DNA of 38,355 nt from Paraburkholderia sp. CNPSo 3272 (GTDB lineage: Bacteria > Pseudomonadota > Gammaproteobacteria > Burkholderiales > Burkholderiaceae): the NCBI RefSeq assembly GCF_024206495.1, contig NZ_JAMBPQ010000057.1:1-38355 (forward strand), written 5' to 3'. Each line of letters starts with the position of its first letter. The first letter of the stretch is position 1. Below the pieces are notes generated by a model that searched no databases, had not been told where the DNA came from, and was given only the letters and a program-made list of their open reading frames with translations. Positions 1 through 8,289 of the stretch are shown piece after piece. Both the position numbers and the translations under genes were made by a program.

Positions 1-41
1 ATTACGTACAGAAAGGCGCGCAGACGGATCGGCTAACGAAA

Positions 42-62
42 AAGCCCGCAGGAAGCGGGCTT
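42..62 (-). terminator. Rho-independent terminator after flhA
   Basis: Arms 42-49 and 55-62 form a perfect 8-bp stem (AAGCCCGC/GCGGGCTT) with a 5-base loop. Read on the minus strand, the stem runs into a short T tract just after the flhA stop. It implies the flhB-flhA transcript ends here and that a following flhF, if present, has its own promoter. Confidence 0.8.
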
Positions 63-88
63 GGTCTCATCCAGTTGCGGCGGCGCGA

Positions 89-2188
89 TCAATGCGCCCC
101 GATCACGTTCACCACCTTCACGTTGCGCGTATCCGGCACCTCGGCATACGACAGCACCTTGAGCTGCGGCAGGCTGCGGCGCAGGAAGCGTGACAGCATG
201 GGCCGCAGCGCGTGCTGCACGAGCATCACCGGCGCGAGACCCAGCGCCTGCTGACGCCCCATCGCCTGCTCGGTCTGCGTGAGCAGCGTATGCGCGAGAC
301 CCGGTTCGAGGCCGGGGTTCGGGCCCGAGGTGAGTGTCTGCGACAGCACGCGCTCGAGATTCGCGTCGAGGCCCATCACCTGCATGTCGGCGTTGCCGGG
401 GAACCATTGCTGCGTGATCGCGCGGCCGAGCGCGATGCGCACCGCCGCCGTCAGATCGTGTGCATCGGTGATGCGCGGCGTGTGCTCCGCGAGGGACTCC
501 ATGATCGTGCGCATGTCGCGGATCGGCACGCCCTCTTCCAGCAGGTTCTGCAGCACCTTCTGCAGCGTCGTGACCGGCAGCACCTTCGGCACGAGGTCGT
601 CCACGAGCGAAGGCGTGTCCTTCTGCACGCGCTCGAGCAGCGCCTGCACTTCGCGGCGCCCGAGCAGCTCGGCCGCGTGCATGACGACGAGGTGATTCAA
701 GTGCGTCGCCACCACCGTGCTCGAATCGACCACCGTGTAGCCGAACACCTGCGCCTGCTCGCGCACGTTCGAATCGATCCATACGGCGGGCAGGCCGAAC
801 GCCGGGTCGGTGGTCGGCGTGCCGGGAAGCACCGCGCTCACCTGGCCCGGGTTGATTGCGAGCCACTGGCCCGGATAGGCCTCGCCCGTGCCCACTTCCA
901 CGCCCTTCAGCGCAATCCGATAGGCGTTCGGGCGCAGCTCCAGGTTGTCGCGAATATGGATGACGGGCGGCAAGAAGCCGATTTCCTGCGCGAACTTCTT
1001 GCGGATGCTCTTGATGCGCTTGAGCAGCTCGCCGTCCGTGTTCTTGTCGACGAGCGGAATGATGCGGTAGCCGACTTCGAGGCCGAGCGTGTCGATGAGC
1101 GCCACGTCGTCCCAGGTCGCCTCGGCATTTTCGGCCGGCGCAAGCGCGGCAGGCGCGGCTTCAGTCACCACGGCGCTCGCCTTCTTCGCCTCGGCGTTCT
1201 TTTTCATCACGCGACCAAGCTGGATCGCGCCGCCGCCGAGCAGCAGAAACGCAAAGTGCGGCATGCCCGGAATCAGGCCCATCATGACGATGATCGAGCC
1301 CGTGATCATGAGCACGCGCGGGTTTGTGAAGAGCTGGCCGGTGAGCTGCGTGCCGATGTCCTCGTTGGTCCCCACGCGGGAAACAATCACGCCGGCCGCA
1401 GTCGAAATGATGAGCGACGGAATCTGCGCGACGAGGCCGTCACCGATGGTCAGCAGCGTGTAGGTCTCGGCCGCCGAGCCGAACGGCATCCCGTGCTGCA
1501 CGACGCCCACGATCAGGCCGCCCACGATGTTGATGACCATGATGAGCAGGCCGGCGATGGCGTCGCCGCGTACGAACTTGCTCGCACCGTCCATCGAGCC
1601 GTAGAACTCGGCTTCCTGGGCAATCTCCGTACGGCGCTTTCTCGCCGCATCTTCATTGATGAGGCCTGCGTTGAGATCGGCGTCGATCGCCATCTGCTTG
1701 CCGGGCATCGCATCGAGCGTGAAGCGCGCGGACACTTCGGCGATACGGCCCGCGCCCTTTGTGATCACCATGAAGTTGATGACCATGAGGATCACGAACA
1801 CAACGATACCGACGGCGAAGTTGCCGCCCACCAGGAAGTGGCCGAACGACTCGATCACCTTGCCCGCCGCGTCAGGGCCAGTGTGGCCTTCCAGCAGCAC
1901 GATACGCGTGGAGGCCACGTTCAGCGAGAGCCGCAGGAGCGTGGAAAACAGCAGCACGCTCGGGAACGCCGCGAAGTCGAGCGGCTTCATGGTGTACATG
2001 CTGACGAGCAGCACCATCACCGAAAGCGCGATGTTGAAGGTGAACAGCAGATCCAGCAGGAACGGCGGCAACGGCAGGATCATCATGCCGAGGATCATGC
2101 AGATCAGGATCGGTCCCGCCAGCGCGCGCAGATTCGTGCTTTGCAGCATCTCCGGGCGCCGCGCGAGGAAACCGGTGCGGGCGTTCAT
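89..2188 (-). CDS. flhA: Flagellar export gate protein FlhA
   Basis: FlhA (699 aa) is the inner-membrane export-gate subunit of the flagellar type III secretion system; it uses proton motive force and docks chaperone-substrate complexes. The first roughly 330 residues are hydrophobic segments. They contain the FHIPEP-family signature around RIAEVSARFTLDAMPGKQM in the cytoplasmic loop. The rest is the soluble FlhA-C domain. Length is normal for the family. The ATG at 2188 overlaps the flhB stop as ATGA, and an AAGGAG site lies about 8 bases upstream, so the start is secure and translation is coupled to flhB. A terminator follows at 42-62. Confidence 0.97.
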   Translation of the reverse strand: MNARTGFLARRPEMLQSTNLRALAGPILICMILGMMILPLPPFLLDLLFTFNIALSVMVLLVSMYTMKPLDFAAFPSVLLFSTLLRLSLNVASTRIVLLEGHTGPDAAGKVIESFGHFLVGGNFAVGIVVFVILMVINFMVITKGAGRIAEVSARFTLDAMPGKQMAIDADLNAGLINEDAARKRRTEIAQEAEFYGSMDGASKFVRGDAIAGLLIMVINIVGGLIVGVVQHGMPFGSAAETYTLLTIGDGLVAQIPSLIISTAAGVIVSRVGTNEDIGTQLTGQLFTNPRVLMITGSIIVMMGLIPGMPHFAFLLLGGGAIQLGRVMKKNAEAKKASAVVTEAAPAALAPAENAEATWDDVALIDTLGLEVGYRIIPLVDKNTDGELLKRIKSIRKKFAQEIGFLPPVIHIRDNLELRPNAYRIALKGVEVGTGEAYPGQWLAINPGQVSAVLPGTPTTDPAFGLPAVWIDSNVREQAQVFGYTVVDSSTVVATHLNHLVVMHAAELLGRREVQALLERVQKDTPSLVDDLVPKVLPVTTLQKVLQNLLEEGVPIRDMRTIMESLAEHTPRITDAHDLTAAVRIALGRAITQQWFPGNADMQVMGLDANLERVLSQTLTSGPNPGLEPGLAHTLLTQTEQAMGRQQALGLAPVMLVQHALRPMLSRFLRRSLPQLKVLSYAEVPDTRNVKVVNVIGAH

Positions 2189-3498
2189 TCTGTTGCTCCT
2201 TCAGTGCCGTCTGGCGCCGGGTTTGTCTCGGCGCGGCCAGCGATGTTCGATGCGTTGTTTGCGTTCATGGAATTTGCCGCGTTCGCGCGACTGGCGGCCT
2301 CGGCGGCCGCGCGCTCCTCGGGAGTGAGGGCTTCGTCGGCTTCGCTGGCTTCGTCTTCGTCGGTCATCGCGCCCTTGTCCATTTCGGGTGGCACGTCGAG
2401 GTCGGTCGGCTCCATCGGCACGTCGCCGCCATGCTCGCGGAAACGCTTGAGCTGATAGACCCACGCGAGCACCTGGGCGACCGCGCCGTAGAGCGGACCC
2501 GGAATTTCGCGGTTGATGTCGACGTTGTAGTAGAGCGCGCGGGCGAGCGGCGGCGCTTCGAGCAGCGGCACGTTGTTCTCTGTCGCGAGCTCGCGGATGC
2601 GCACAGCCACGAGGTTCACGCCCTTGGCGACGACCTTCGGCGCGCGCATCTCGCCGTCGGCGTACTTGAGCGCGACGGCGAAGTGCGTCGGGTTGGTCAC
2701 GACCACGTCGGCCTTGGGCACCTGGGTCATCATGCGGCGGCGCGCGGCAGCCCGCTGCTGCTGGCGAATGCGCCCCTTCACGTGCGGGTCGCCTTCGTTT
2801 TCGCGGTGCTCGCGCTTCACTTCTTCCTTGGTCATGCGCAGCCGGCGGTAATACGACCAGACCTGGTAGGGTGCGTCAATGGCCGCGACGAAGAACATGC
2901 CGGCGACCGTCATGCCGCAGCACACCGCAATAAGATGCATGCCGTCGGCGAAAGCGCGCGGCGCGGGCTGCATCGCCAAGCCGAGGATCTCGTCGCGGTG
3001 GTTCCACAGCGCGGAACCGCCGATCACACCGACCGCGGCCGTCTTCACCGCCGACATGCCGAGTTGGACGAGCCCGTTCACGGAAAAGAGGCGGCCGATG
3101 CCCGTAATCGGGTTCAGACGTTCGAATTTCGGCTCGAGCAGCTTCGTCGATATCAGCCAGCCGCCGAGGGCCATGGGCGCGACGAGCGCCGCCACGCCCG
3201 TGAGCGCAAGCACCGGTATGACCGCGAGGAACCCCTCGCGCGCGGAGAGCCCCGCGCCGATCAGCATGCGCCGCGTCTCGAACGCGTCGGCATGGCCGAA
3301 CGTGAACGCCGACCGCAACATGGCCTGCAGATGCTCGCCGATCGTGCCGGAGAGCATCCATGTGCCATAGAAGCCCGCCGAGAGCAGCGCGAACGTCGCC
3401 AACTCCCGGGAACGCGGAACCTGCCCCTCCTCCCGCGCCTTTTCGAGGCGCTTGGGAGTGGCGGATTCGGTTTTGTCGAGGTCGCTGTCCTCAGCCAC
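2185..3498 (-). CDS. flhB: Flagellar export switch protein FlhB
   Basis: FlhB (437 aa) is the substrate-specificity switch of flagellar type III export, changing secretion from rod/hook to filament proteins. An N-terminal SATPKRLEKAREEGQVPRS motif and four hydrophobic segments precede the cytoplasmic domain. The autocleavage motif NPTH lies at residues 269-272, the same numbering as Salmonella FlhB. After about residue 355 there is a long tail rich in Asp, Glu, Ala and Asn that extends beyond the usual ~380-residue protein. The start is GTG at 3498 (AEDSDLDKTE). flhA follows with a 4-base overlap. Confidence 0.96.
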   Translation of the reverse strand: MAEDSDLDKTESATPKRLEKAREEGQVPRSRELATFALLSAGFYGTWMLSGTIGEHLQAMLRSAFTFGHADAFETRRMLIGAGLSAREGFLAVIPVLALTGVAALVAPMALGGWLISTKLLEPKFERLNPITGIGRLFSVNGLVQLGMSAVKTAAVGVIGGSALWNHRDEILGLAMQPAPRAFADGMHLIAVCCGMTVAGMFFVAAIDAPYQVWSYYRRLRMTKEEVKREHRENEGDPHVKGRIRQQQRAAARRRMMTQVPKADVVVTNPTHFAVALKYADGEMRAPKVVAKGVNLVAVRIRELATENNVPLLEAPPLARALYYNVDINREIPGPLYGAVAQVLAWVYQLKRFREHGGDVPMEPTDLDVPPEMDKGAMTDEDEASEADEALTPEERAAAEAASRANAANSMNANNASNIAGRAETNPAPDGTEGATE

Positions 3499-3740
3499 GC
3501 ATGCTCCGGTCGCGGGCGCGCGCCGCTCGTCGCGGCTGCGCGGCTGGCGCGCGCCCTTTTTCAGTGACAGCGATTATTGCCGCGCAAGCCAAGCGGCGAT
3601 TGACGGAGTAGGACGGGGAAATCAGGGTATTTCGGCCGATGGGACTGGGGCGGCATCATCGGCGGGCGCCGGCGGGCGATGCGCGCACGGGCCCGCGGGC
3701 CGCAAACTTCGCGGCAGACGCACCCGCAGCGCGCGCGATT

Positions 3741-5024
3741 TCAGAACGCGACGAACGGCGCCTTGCCGCCGGATGCGCTCATGTCCATGCCGTAGTACAC
3801 GTAGCGGCCATAGAAGAACGACAACCCCAGGTCGAGGTCCGCCGACGAGCCGAACTGCCCTGCCAGGTTGTTGGCCGCATAGTTCGCGCCGCTGCCGAGC
3901 AATGCGTTCGCGTTCGCGACGTTGAAGGTCGCGGTGCCCGTCGTTGCGCCGTTATTGGAAACGAGCGCCGCGCTGAAGGACTGCGTCGACGTTGGGCAGT
4001 AGAACGTGCCGAGATTGCCGCCGCACTGCGGCAGCGCGCTGTCGACGAAGAAGATCGCGTTCGAACCCGAATCGAGGAAGGTCTGGAGCGTGCGCCCGTT
4101 GAATGTCGAGCTGAGCCTGCCCCACGAGTCCGTGCTGTAGCTTTGTGCCGCGGTCATCGCGTTGTTCGACTGCGTGCCGATGCCGAACACGAGGGTGCCC
4201 GTCGCGCTGGGCGCGCCGCTATCGGATACGGGCGCCATCTGGAGGATCACGCCGTTGCCGTCCGTGCCGAACTTGGGCACTGGGTTGGCCACCAGCTGGG
4301 TTTGCGTGACCGTTGCCGTGACGCAGTTCGTGTCGCCGGGGCAGGAGTAGTAAGTGCCGAGGTTGTCATAAGGCGCAACGCCAATGCCGAGAATGCCGTT
4401 CGCGCCGAGGTCCTGCACCGTGTCCTGCGCGCTGCCAAAGCCCGCGCACGCCGCCGGCACCGACCCCAGGTCACCGATCACCTGGATGGGGATATTGGAT
4501 GCCGTCTCGCCGCCGATCTTGACGTCAGCAGAACGCACCGTGCCCCACGTGTAACCATCGGCAAATGCCGTGCATTCGGCGAGGTTGCCGCCATTGGCCG
4601 TGACAGGGGACAGCGAACTCAGCAGGTTCGGCAGCGCCGACGCGAGCAGACGCAGGCCGAACGACGCCGTATCCACCTGGACGTTGTCGACGGTCTGGCA
4701 GGTGCTCGTGCCGGCCACGCAGATCGTCACGCTGACGGTGGGAATGTTGGGCAGCGTGCCGGTGAGGCCGCGGTTCACGACGACGCCCACGGTGTTCGCG
4801 GCGGTTGCCGCGGTGGGCTGCTGTGTGGGACTGGGAACCGCGGAGCTGCCACTGCCACTGCTGCCGCTCGAGTTGCTGCCACTACTGCTGTTGCCGCTGC
4901 CGCCCCCGCCTCCGCAGGCGGCGACGAGCGAAACCAGGGCGACGAGCGCGGCGCCCGAAAGGAACCGGAAAGGGCGCAGCCACAAGCTGCGCGAATGGCG
5001 TGAAATCAGCGCTGAAGTCGGCAC
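3741..5024 (-). CDS. DUF3443 family lipoprotein, possible pepsin-like fold
   Basis: A 427-residue exported protein that I assign to the DUF3443 family by general resemblance; its function is not established. The GTG at 5024 is preferred because GGAG lies about 9 bases upstream and the signal peptide then sits near the N terminus. The longer upstream reading would overlap the DUF2844 gene. A lipobox LVAAC puts the lipidated Cys at residue 37, followed by a Gly/Ser/Asn linker. Two motifs stand out: VDTAS with Asp118 and FLDSGSN with Asp318. These resemble the paired DTGS/DSGS aspartates of pepsin-type proteases, about 200 residues apart. The gene is 16 bases downstream of the DUF2844 gene, in one operon. 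Confidence 0.8.
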   Translation of the reverse strand: MPTSALISRHSRSLWLRPFRFLSGAALVALVSLVAACGGGGGSGNSSSGSNSSGSSGSGSSAVPSPTQQPTAATAANTVGVVVNRGLTGTLPNIPTVSVTICVAGTSTCQTVDNVQVDTASFGLRLLASALPNLLSSLSPVTANGGNLAECTAFADGYTWGTVRSADVKIGGETASNIPIQVIGDLGSVPAACAGFGSAQDTVQDLGANGILGIGVAPYDNLGTYYSCPGDTNCVTATVTQTQLVANPVPKFGTDGNGVILQMAPVSDSGAPSATGTLVFGIGTQSNNAMTAAQSYSTDSWGRLSSTFNGRTLQTFLDSGSNAIFFVDSALPQCGGNLGTFYCPTSTQSFSAALVSNNGATTGTATFNVANANALLGSGANYAANNLAGQFGSSADLDLGLSFFYGRYVYYGMDMSASGGKAPFVAF

Positions 5025-5040
5025 GTTCGGTCTCCGCTCG

Positions 5041-5637
5041 TCACTGGATATCGGAGGCGCTGACGCCCGCAGGCAGCGCCTGCGGCAGCCACGCCTGCCC
5101 GGAGAAGGCGCCCATGTGGCCGCCCGAATGCACGACGACGTTCGAGTTTTCGACCACACCCGGCCCGCGCACGCGGCCGGCGGCGTGGCTCGCCTTCACG
5201 CCGGCCGTGTATTGGGAAAAGTAGCTGCCCAGCAGCGTGGCGAGATTGGGCATCTGCGGGCCGTCCCAGGCCACGCCGAATACGGTGCCGGCCTGCGAGA
5301 GGTACTCGCGCACGACGGTGCCGTTGGCGAGCGTGGTCTGTTGAACGGTGTAGGCGGGAGTCGTGGAAGCGCCAGACGCCGCGCCTTGCAAGGCTGCGCG
5401 CGCAACGGCCGAGGCGTTGCCGGCCGCGGCCGCCGCCGAAGCGGCGCTCAGGGCGCTGACGCTCGCGCCCGCCGGCGTGGGCATGGGCGCGCCGCCGAGC
5501 GCGGCGTGAGCCGCCGGCGCCACGAGCAGCGCGCAAAGCAGGAAACCGGGAAGCGCCGCGCCGGGCGCGCAGCGGGATACAGCGCGGCGCGCAAACGAGC
5601 GCGCCGCCTTGCCACAGAACGATGTGTATGGATACAA
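5041..5637 (-). CDS. DUF2844 family exported protein
   Basis: A 198-residue protein with an N-terminal signal peptide (hydrophobic core about 28-40, likely cleavage after AHA near residue 45, leaving ALGGAP). The C-terminal half, with TLANGTVVREYLSQAG and VFGVAWDGP, matches the DUF2844 pattern as I know it. No function is established. I chose TTG at 5637 because GGGAGGGG lies about 6 bases upstream and the signal peptide then starts sensibly; the reading frame is open to 5793 but lacks a better start. It heads a two-gene operon with the DUF3443 lipoprotein, suggesting the two act together in the envelope. Confidence 0.75.
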   Translation of the reverse strand: MYPYTSFCGKAARSFARRAVSRCAPGAALPGFLLCALLVAPAAHAALGGAPMPTPAGASVSALSAASAAAAAGNASAVARAALQGAASGASTTPAYTVQQTTLANGTVVREYLSQAGTVFGVAWDGPQMPNLATLLGSYFSQYTAGVKASHAAGRVRGPGVVENSNVVVHSGGHMGAFSGQAWLPQALPAGVSASDIQ

Positions 5638-5820
5638 GGCGTCCCCTCCCTCTTGCAATGGCGCGTTGCGCCATATGCTGTCGGGGCCACGCGGAAGGTC
5701 GCGGCGGGGACGCAGCAGGACGGGCAACGGCTGGCTATGCTCCGTTGCCCCACAGCGACGCTCGCCGCGGTAGGGGCACGAAGGCATGAGCACTAGTATG
5801 CCCGCCTTGGACTACATGCG

Positions 5821-5844
5821 GCAGCTAACCGAACGGTTAGCTGC
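5821..5844. repeat. Perfect hairpin between cheZ and DUF2844 promoter region
   Basis: Arms 5821-5830 and 5835-5844 are perfectly complementary (GCAGCTAACC/GGTTAGCTGC) around a GAAC loop. It lies 11 bases past the cheZ stop. Neither side has a T tract, so it may be a weak terminator, an RNA 3'-end stabiliser, or an operator for the DUF2844 operon. Confidence 0.6.
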
Positions 5845-5854
5845 ATGTTAAGGG

Positions 5855-6640
5855 TCAGAACCCCAGACTTGCGAGCAGATCGTCGACCTGCGCCTGGTCC
5901 TGCACGACGTCGGTCTTGCCTTCCGGATTGATCTGCGGGCCGTTGAGCAGGCCTTCGGGACTGCCCGTGCTGCTCTGGGTCTCCGCGAGCGCCGCCGCCG
6001 TTGCCGCGAACTGCTCGCGGCGCTCCGGCGCGATGTTCTCGACGAGTACGGTGAGCAACTGCTGCTCGATCAGATAGACCACGTCCATGATCTTCTTGAT
6101 CACCTGGCCCGTCAGATCCTGGAAGTCCTGAGCGAGCATGATCTCGAGGAGCTGCTGATTGGTCGCCGCGGTGGCTTGCGGCACGCCATCCACGAAGGCG
6201 CGCGTGTCGTCCATCAGCTGGCGCACTTCCTCGCGGCCGATCGGCGCGTCGTACCAGGTCGCCCAGCGGCCCGTCAGTTCCTTCGCGTCGCGTTCGAGCG
6301 TTTCCTGCAGCGGCTTGGCGATGTCGATCGCGGTCAGCACGCGCTCGGCGGCCTGCTCGGTCATGTTCGCGACATAGCGCAGCCGGTCGCGCGCGTCGGG
6401 CACCGCCTCGGCGGCGCGCTCCACATGCTTGTCGAGGCCGAGTTCGCGCATCGAGTCGCGCAGGCTGCGCGTCAAGTGTCCGATGCGCGCGAGGATGCGG
6501 TCCGTCGCCAGCTCGCCGGCGTCGCCCGCGGCGGGCGGCGCGAAGTCGAACTCGGGCGGCTGCGCAAGCGGCTCGATGCCCTCGGCTTCCGGCCACTCAC
6601 CGGAATGAGCGCCGGACTGCTCACTGATGGGCTCGTTCAC
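5855..6640 (-). CDS. cheZ: CheY-P phosphatase CheZ
   Basis: CheZ (261 aa) speeds dephosphorylation of CheY-P and so ends the motor-switching signal. The conserved helix QDFQDLTGQVIKKIMDV, which carries the catalytic Gln, lies near residues 170-186. The C-terminal CheY-binding peptide is present as QVDDLLASLGF. The N-terminal ~50 residues are acidic and low in complexity. The GTG start at 6640 is one base past the cheY stop, with GGGGAG upstream, so the two are translationally coupled. It is the last gene of the chemotaxis block. Confidence 0.96.
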   Translation of the reverse strand: MNEPISEQSGAHSGEWPEAEGIEPLAQPPEFDFAPPAAGDAGELATDRILARIGHLTRSLRDSMRELGLDKHVERAAEAVPDARDRLRYVANMTEQAAERVLTAIDIAKPLQETLERDAKELTGRWATWYDAPIGREEVRQLMDDTRAFVDGVPQATAATNQQLLEIMLAQDFQDLTGQVIKKIMDVVYLIEQQLLTVLVENIAPERREQFAATAAALAETQSSTGSPEGLLNGPQINPEGKTDVVQDQAQVDDLLASLGF

Positions 6641-6641
6641 G

Positions 6642-7037
6642 TCAGCTCCCCGTCTTCGCCATCTTCTCGAGAATCTTGTTGAGCTTCTCGTCGAGCGTGG
6701 CGGCCGTGAACGGCTTCACCACATAACCGCTCGCACCGGCCTGCGCCGCCGCGATGATGTTCTCCTTCTTCGACTCGGCCGTCACCATCAGCACCGGCAA
6801 GTGCGTCAGGTTGGCGTCGGCGCGGATCTCCTTGAGCATGGCGAGACCGTCGAGGTTCGGCATGTTCCAGTCGGAGATCACGAACTCGTAGTTGCCGCCG
6901 CGCAGGCGGGCGAGGCCCGCTGCACCGTCTTCGGCTTCGTCGACGTTCGAGTAGCCCAGTTCCTTGAGCAGGTTGCGGACAATCCGGCGCATCGTCGGAA
7001 AATCGTCCACCACCAGAATCTTCATTCCCTTATCCAT
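6642..7037 (-). CDS. cheY: Chemotaxis response regulator CheY (CheZ partner)
   Basis: A single-domain CheY of 131 aa that carries the CheA signal to the flagellar switch protein FliM. Conserved residues are visible: acidic pair D11/D12, phospho-acceptor D56 in ISDWNMP, T86, Y105 and K108. This is the E. coli set shifted by one. I chose the ATG at 7037 (MDKGMKILVV) with GGAGGA about 10 bases upstream. A start at 7025 is possible, but the upstream extension to 7127 has no conserved character. The Tyr at 105 and the adjoining cheZ mark this as the motor-binding CheY, in contrast to the paralogue at 15333. Confidence 0.95.
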   Translation of the reverse strand: MDKGMKILVVDDFPTMRRIVRNLLKELGYSNVDEAEDGAAGLARLRGGNYEFVISDWNMPNLDGLAMLKEIRADANLTHLPVLMVTAESKKENIIAAAQAGASGYVVKPFTAATLDEKLNKILEKMAKTGS

Positions 7038-7167
7038 CACGTTCCATTCCTCCAGGCGAAAACCCGGGCAATTATCCAGAGAAGCACACTGCCTATCCAG
7101 ATAAATTAATCGCGAGCGATCGAGCAAGCGTTTGCAGCCCGCATGATCTCTCTATATCGGCAATTTC

Positions 7168-8289
7168 TTAGACGCGCTGAACCCGGTCGCCCATCGAGGC
7201 GAGTCGGGTCATCACGCGCCGGCTCATGTCGGAGAGCGAGGCGATCTCGTCGGCGCCGCCCATGGCAATGGCTTCGCGCGGCATGCCGAACACGATGCAG
7301 CTCGCCTCGTCCTGCGCGAGCGTATATGCACCGGCCTGGCGCATTTCGAGCAGTCCGGCAGCGCCGTCGCGGCCCATGCCCGTGAGAATCACGCCGATGG
7401 CGTTCTTGCCCGCGTGCAGCGCCGCCGAGCGAAACAGCACGTCGACCGACGGACGGTGCCGGTTGACCGGCGGGTCGTCGGACAGATGTGCGATGTAGTT
7501 CGCGCCACTGCGTGCGAGCAAGAGGTGTGCATGGCCCGGCGCGATGTAGGCGTGGCCGGGCAGTACACGTTCGCCGTGCTCCGCTTCCTTGACGGTGATG
7601 CGGCACAGCCCGTTCAGGCGCTGTGCGAACGACTTCGTGAAACCGGGCGGCATGTGCTGCGCGATCAGCACCGCTGGCGCGTCGGGCGGCAGCGGCTGCA
7701 GCACTTCGCGGATCGCCTCGGTGCCGCCCGTCGACGCGCCGACGATCACGAGCTTCTCGGTCGAGACGAGCGGGTTGTTGATCATCGGCGCCGGGCTCGC
7801 GGCGTGCGCAGCGGCGTGGCCGTGCGCGTGCGCTGCCGCGCCGGCGGGCGCAGCAGACGGAGCATGGTGCGCACGCACGCGGGCGCGCGCGGCGGCGCGC
7901 ACCTTGTCGGCGAGCTTTTCCGAGTATTCGAGCATGCCGTCGCGAATGCCGACCTTCGGCTTCGTCACGAAGTCGACGGCGCCCAGTTCAAGCGCGCGCA
8001 GCGTGATTTCGTTGCCGCGCTCGGTGAGCGACGACACCATCACGACCGGCATGGGCCGCAGGCGCATCAACTTCTCGAGGAAGTCGAGGCCGTCCATGCG
8101 CGGCATTTCCACGTCGAGCGTGAGCACGTCGGGGTTGTGCTGCTTGATCAGCTCGCGCGCGACGAGCGGATCCGGCGCAGTGGCGACGACCGTCATATCG
8201 GGCTGACTGTTGATGATTTCCGTCATCAAACTGCGGATCAGCGCCGAATCGTCGACGCAGAGAACCTTGATTTTTTGCACAGCGTTCAC
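7168..8289 (-). CDS. cheB: Chemoreceptor methylesterase/deamidase CheB
   Basis: CheB (373 aa) removes methyl groups from chemoreceptors when phosphorylated by CheA. The receiver domain (about 5-125) has D14/D15 and phospho-acceptor D59 (TLDVEMPRMDG). The esterase domain (about 178-370) has S186 in GASTGG, H212 in QHMPPGF and D308 in GMGRDGA. The inter-domain linker (about 136-170) is unusual: Ala-rich with six His residues, including HAHGH. The GTG at 8289 overlaps the cheD stop as GTGA, and GAGGAGG lies upstream. The frame stays open far beyond it, but that part is cheD in another frame. Confidence 0.96.
   Translation of the reverse strand: MNAVQKIKVLCVDDSALIRSLMTEIINSQPDMTVVATAPDPLVARELIKQHNPDVLTLDVEMPRMDGLDFLEKLMRLRPMPVVMVSSLTERGNEITLRALELGAVDFVTKPKVGIRDGMLEYSEKLADKVRAAARARVRAHHAPSAAPAGAAAHAHGHAAAHAASPAPMINNPLVSTEKLVIVGASTGGTEAIREVLQPLPPDAPAVLIAQHMPPGFTKSFAQRLNGLCRITVKEAEHGERVLPGHAYIAPGHAHLLLARSGANYIAHLSDDPPVNRHRPSVDVLFRSAALHAGKNAIGVILTGMGRDGAAGLLEMRQAGAYTLAQDEASCIVFGMPREAIAMGGADEIASLSDMSRRVMTRLASMGDRVQRV

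Noticed and set aside
212..2455. Long plus-strand open frame of 747 codons opposite flhA
   Set aside because: It is antisense to an unmistakable flhA-flhB, is rich in Arg/His, and shows no domain. Such shadow frames are common in GC-rich DNA. The same applies to the long plus-strand frames opposite cheA and the receptor gene.
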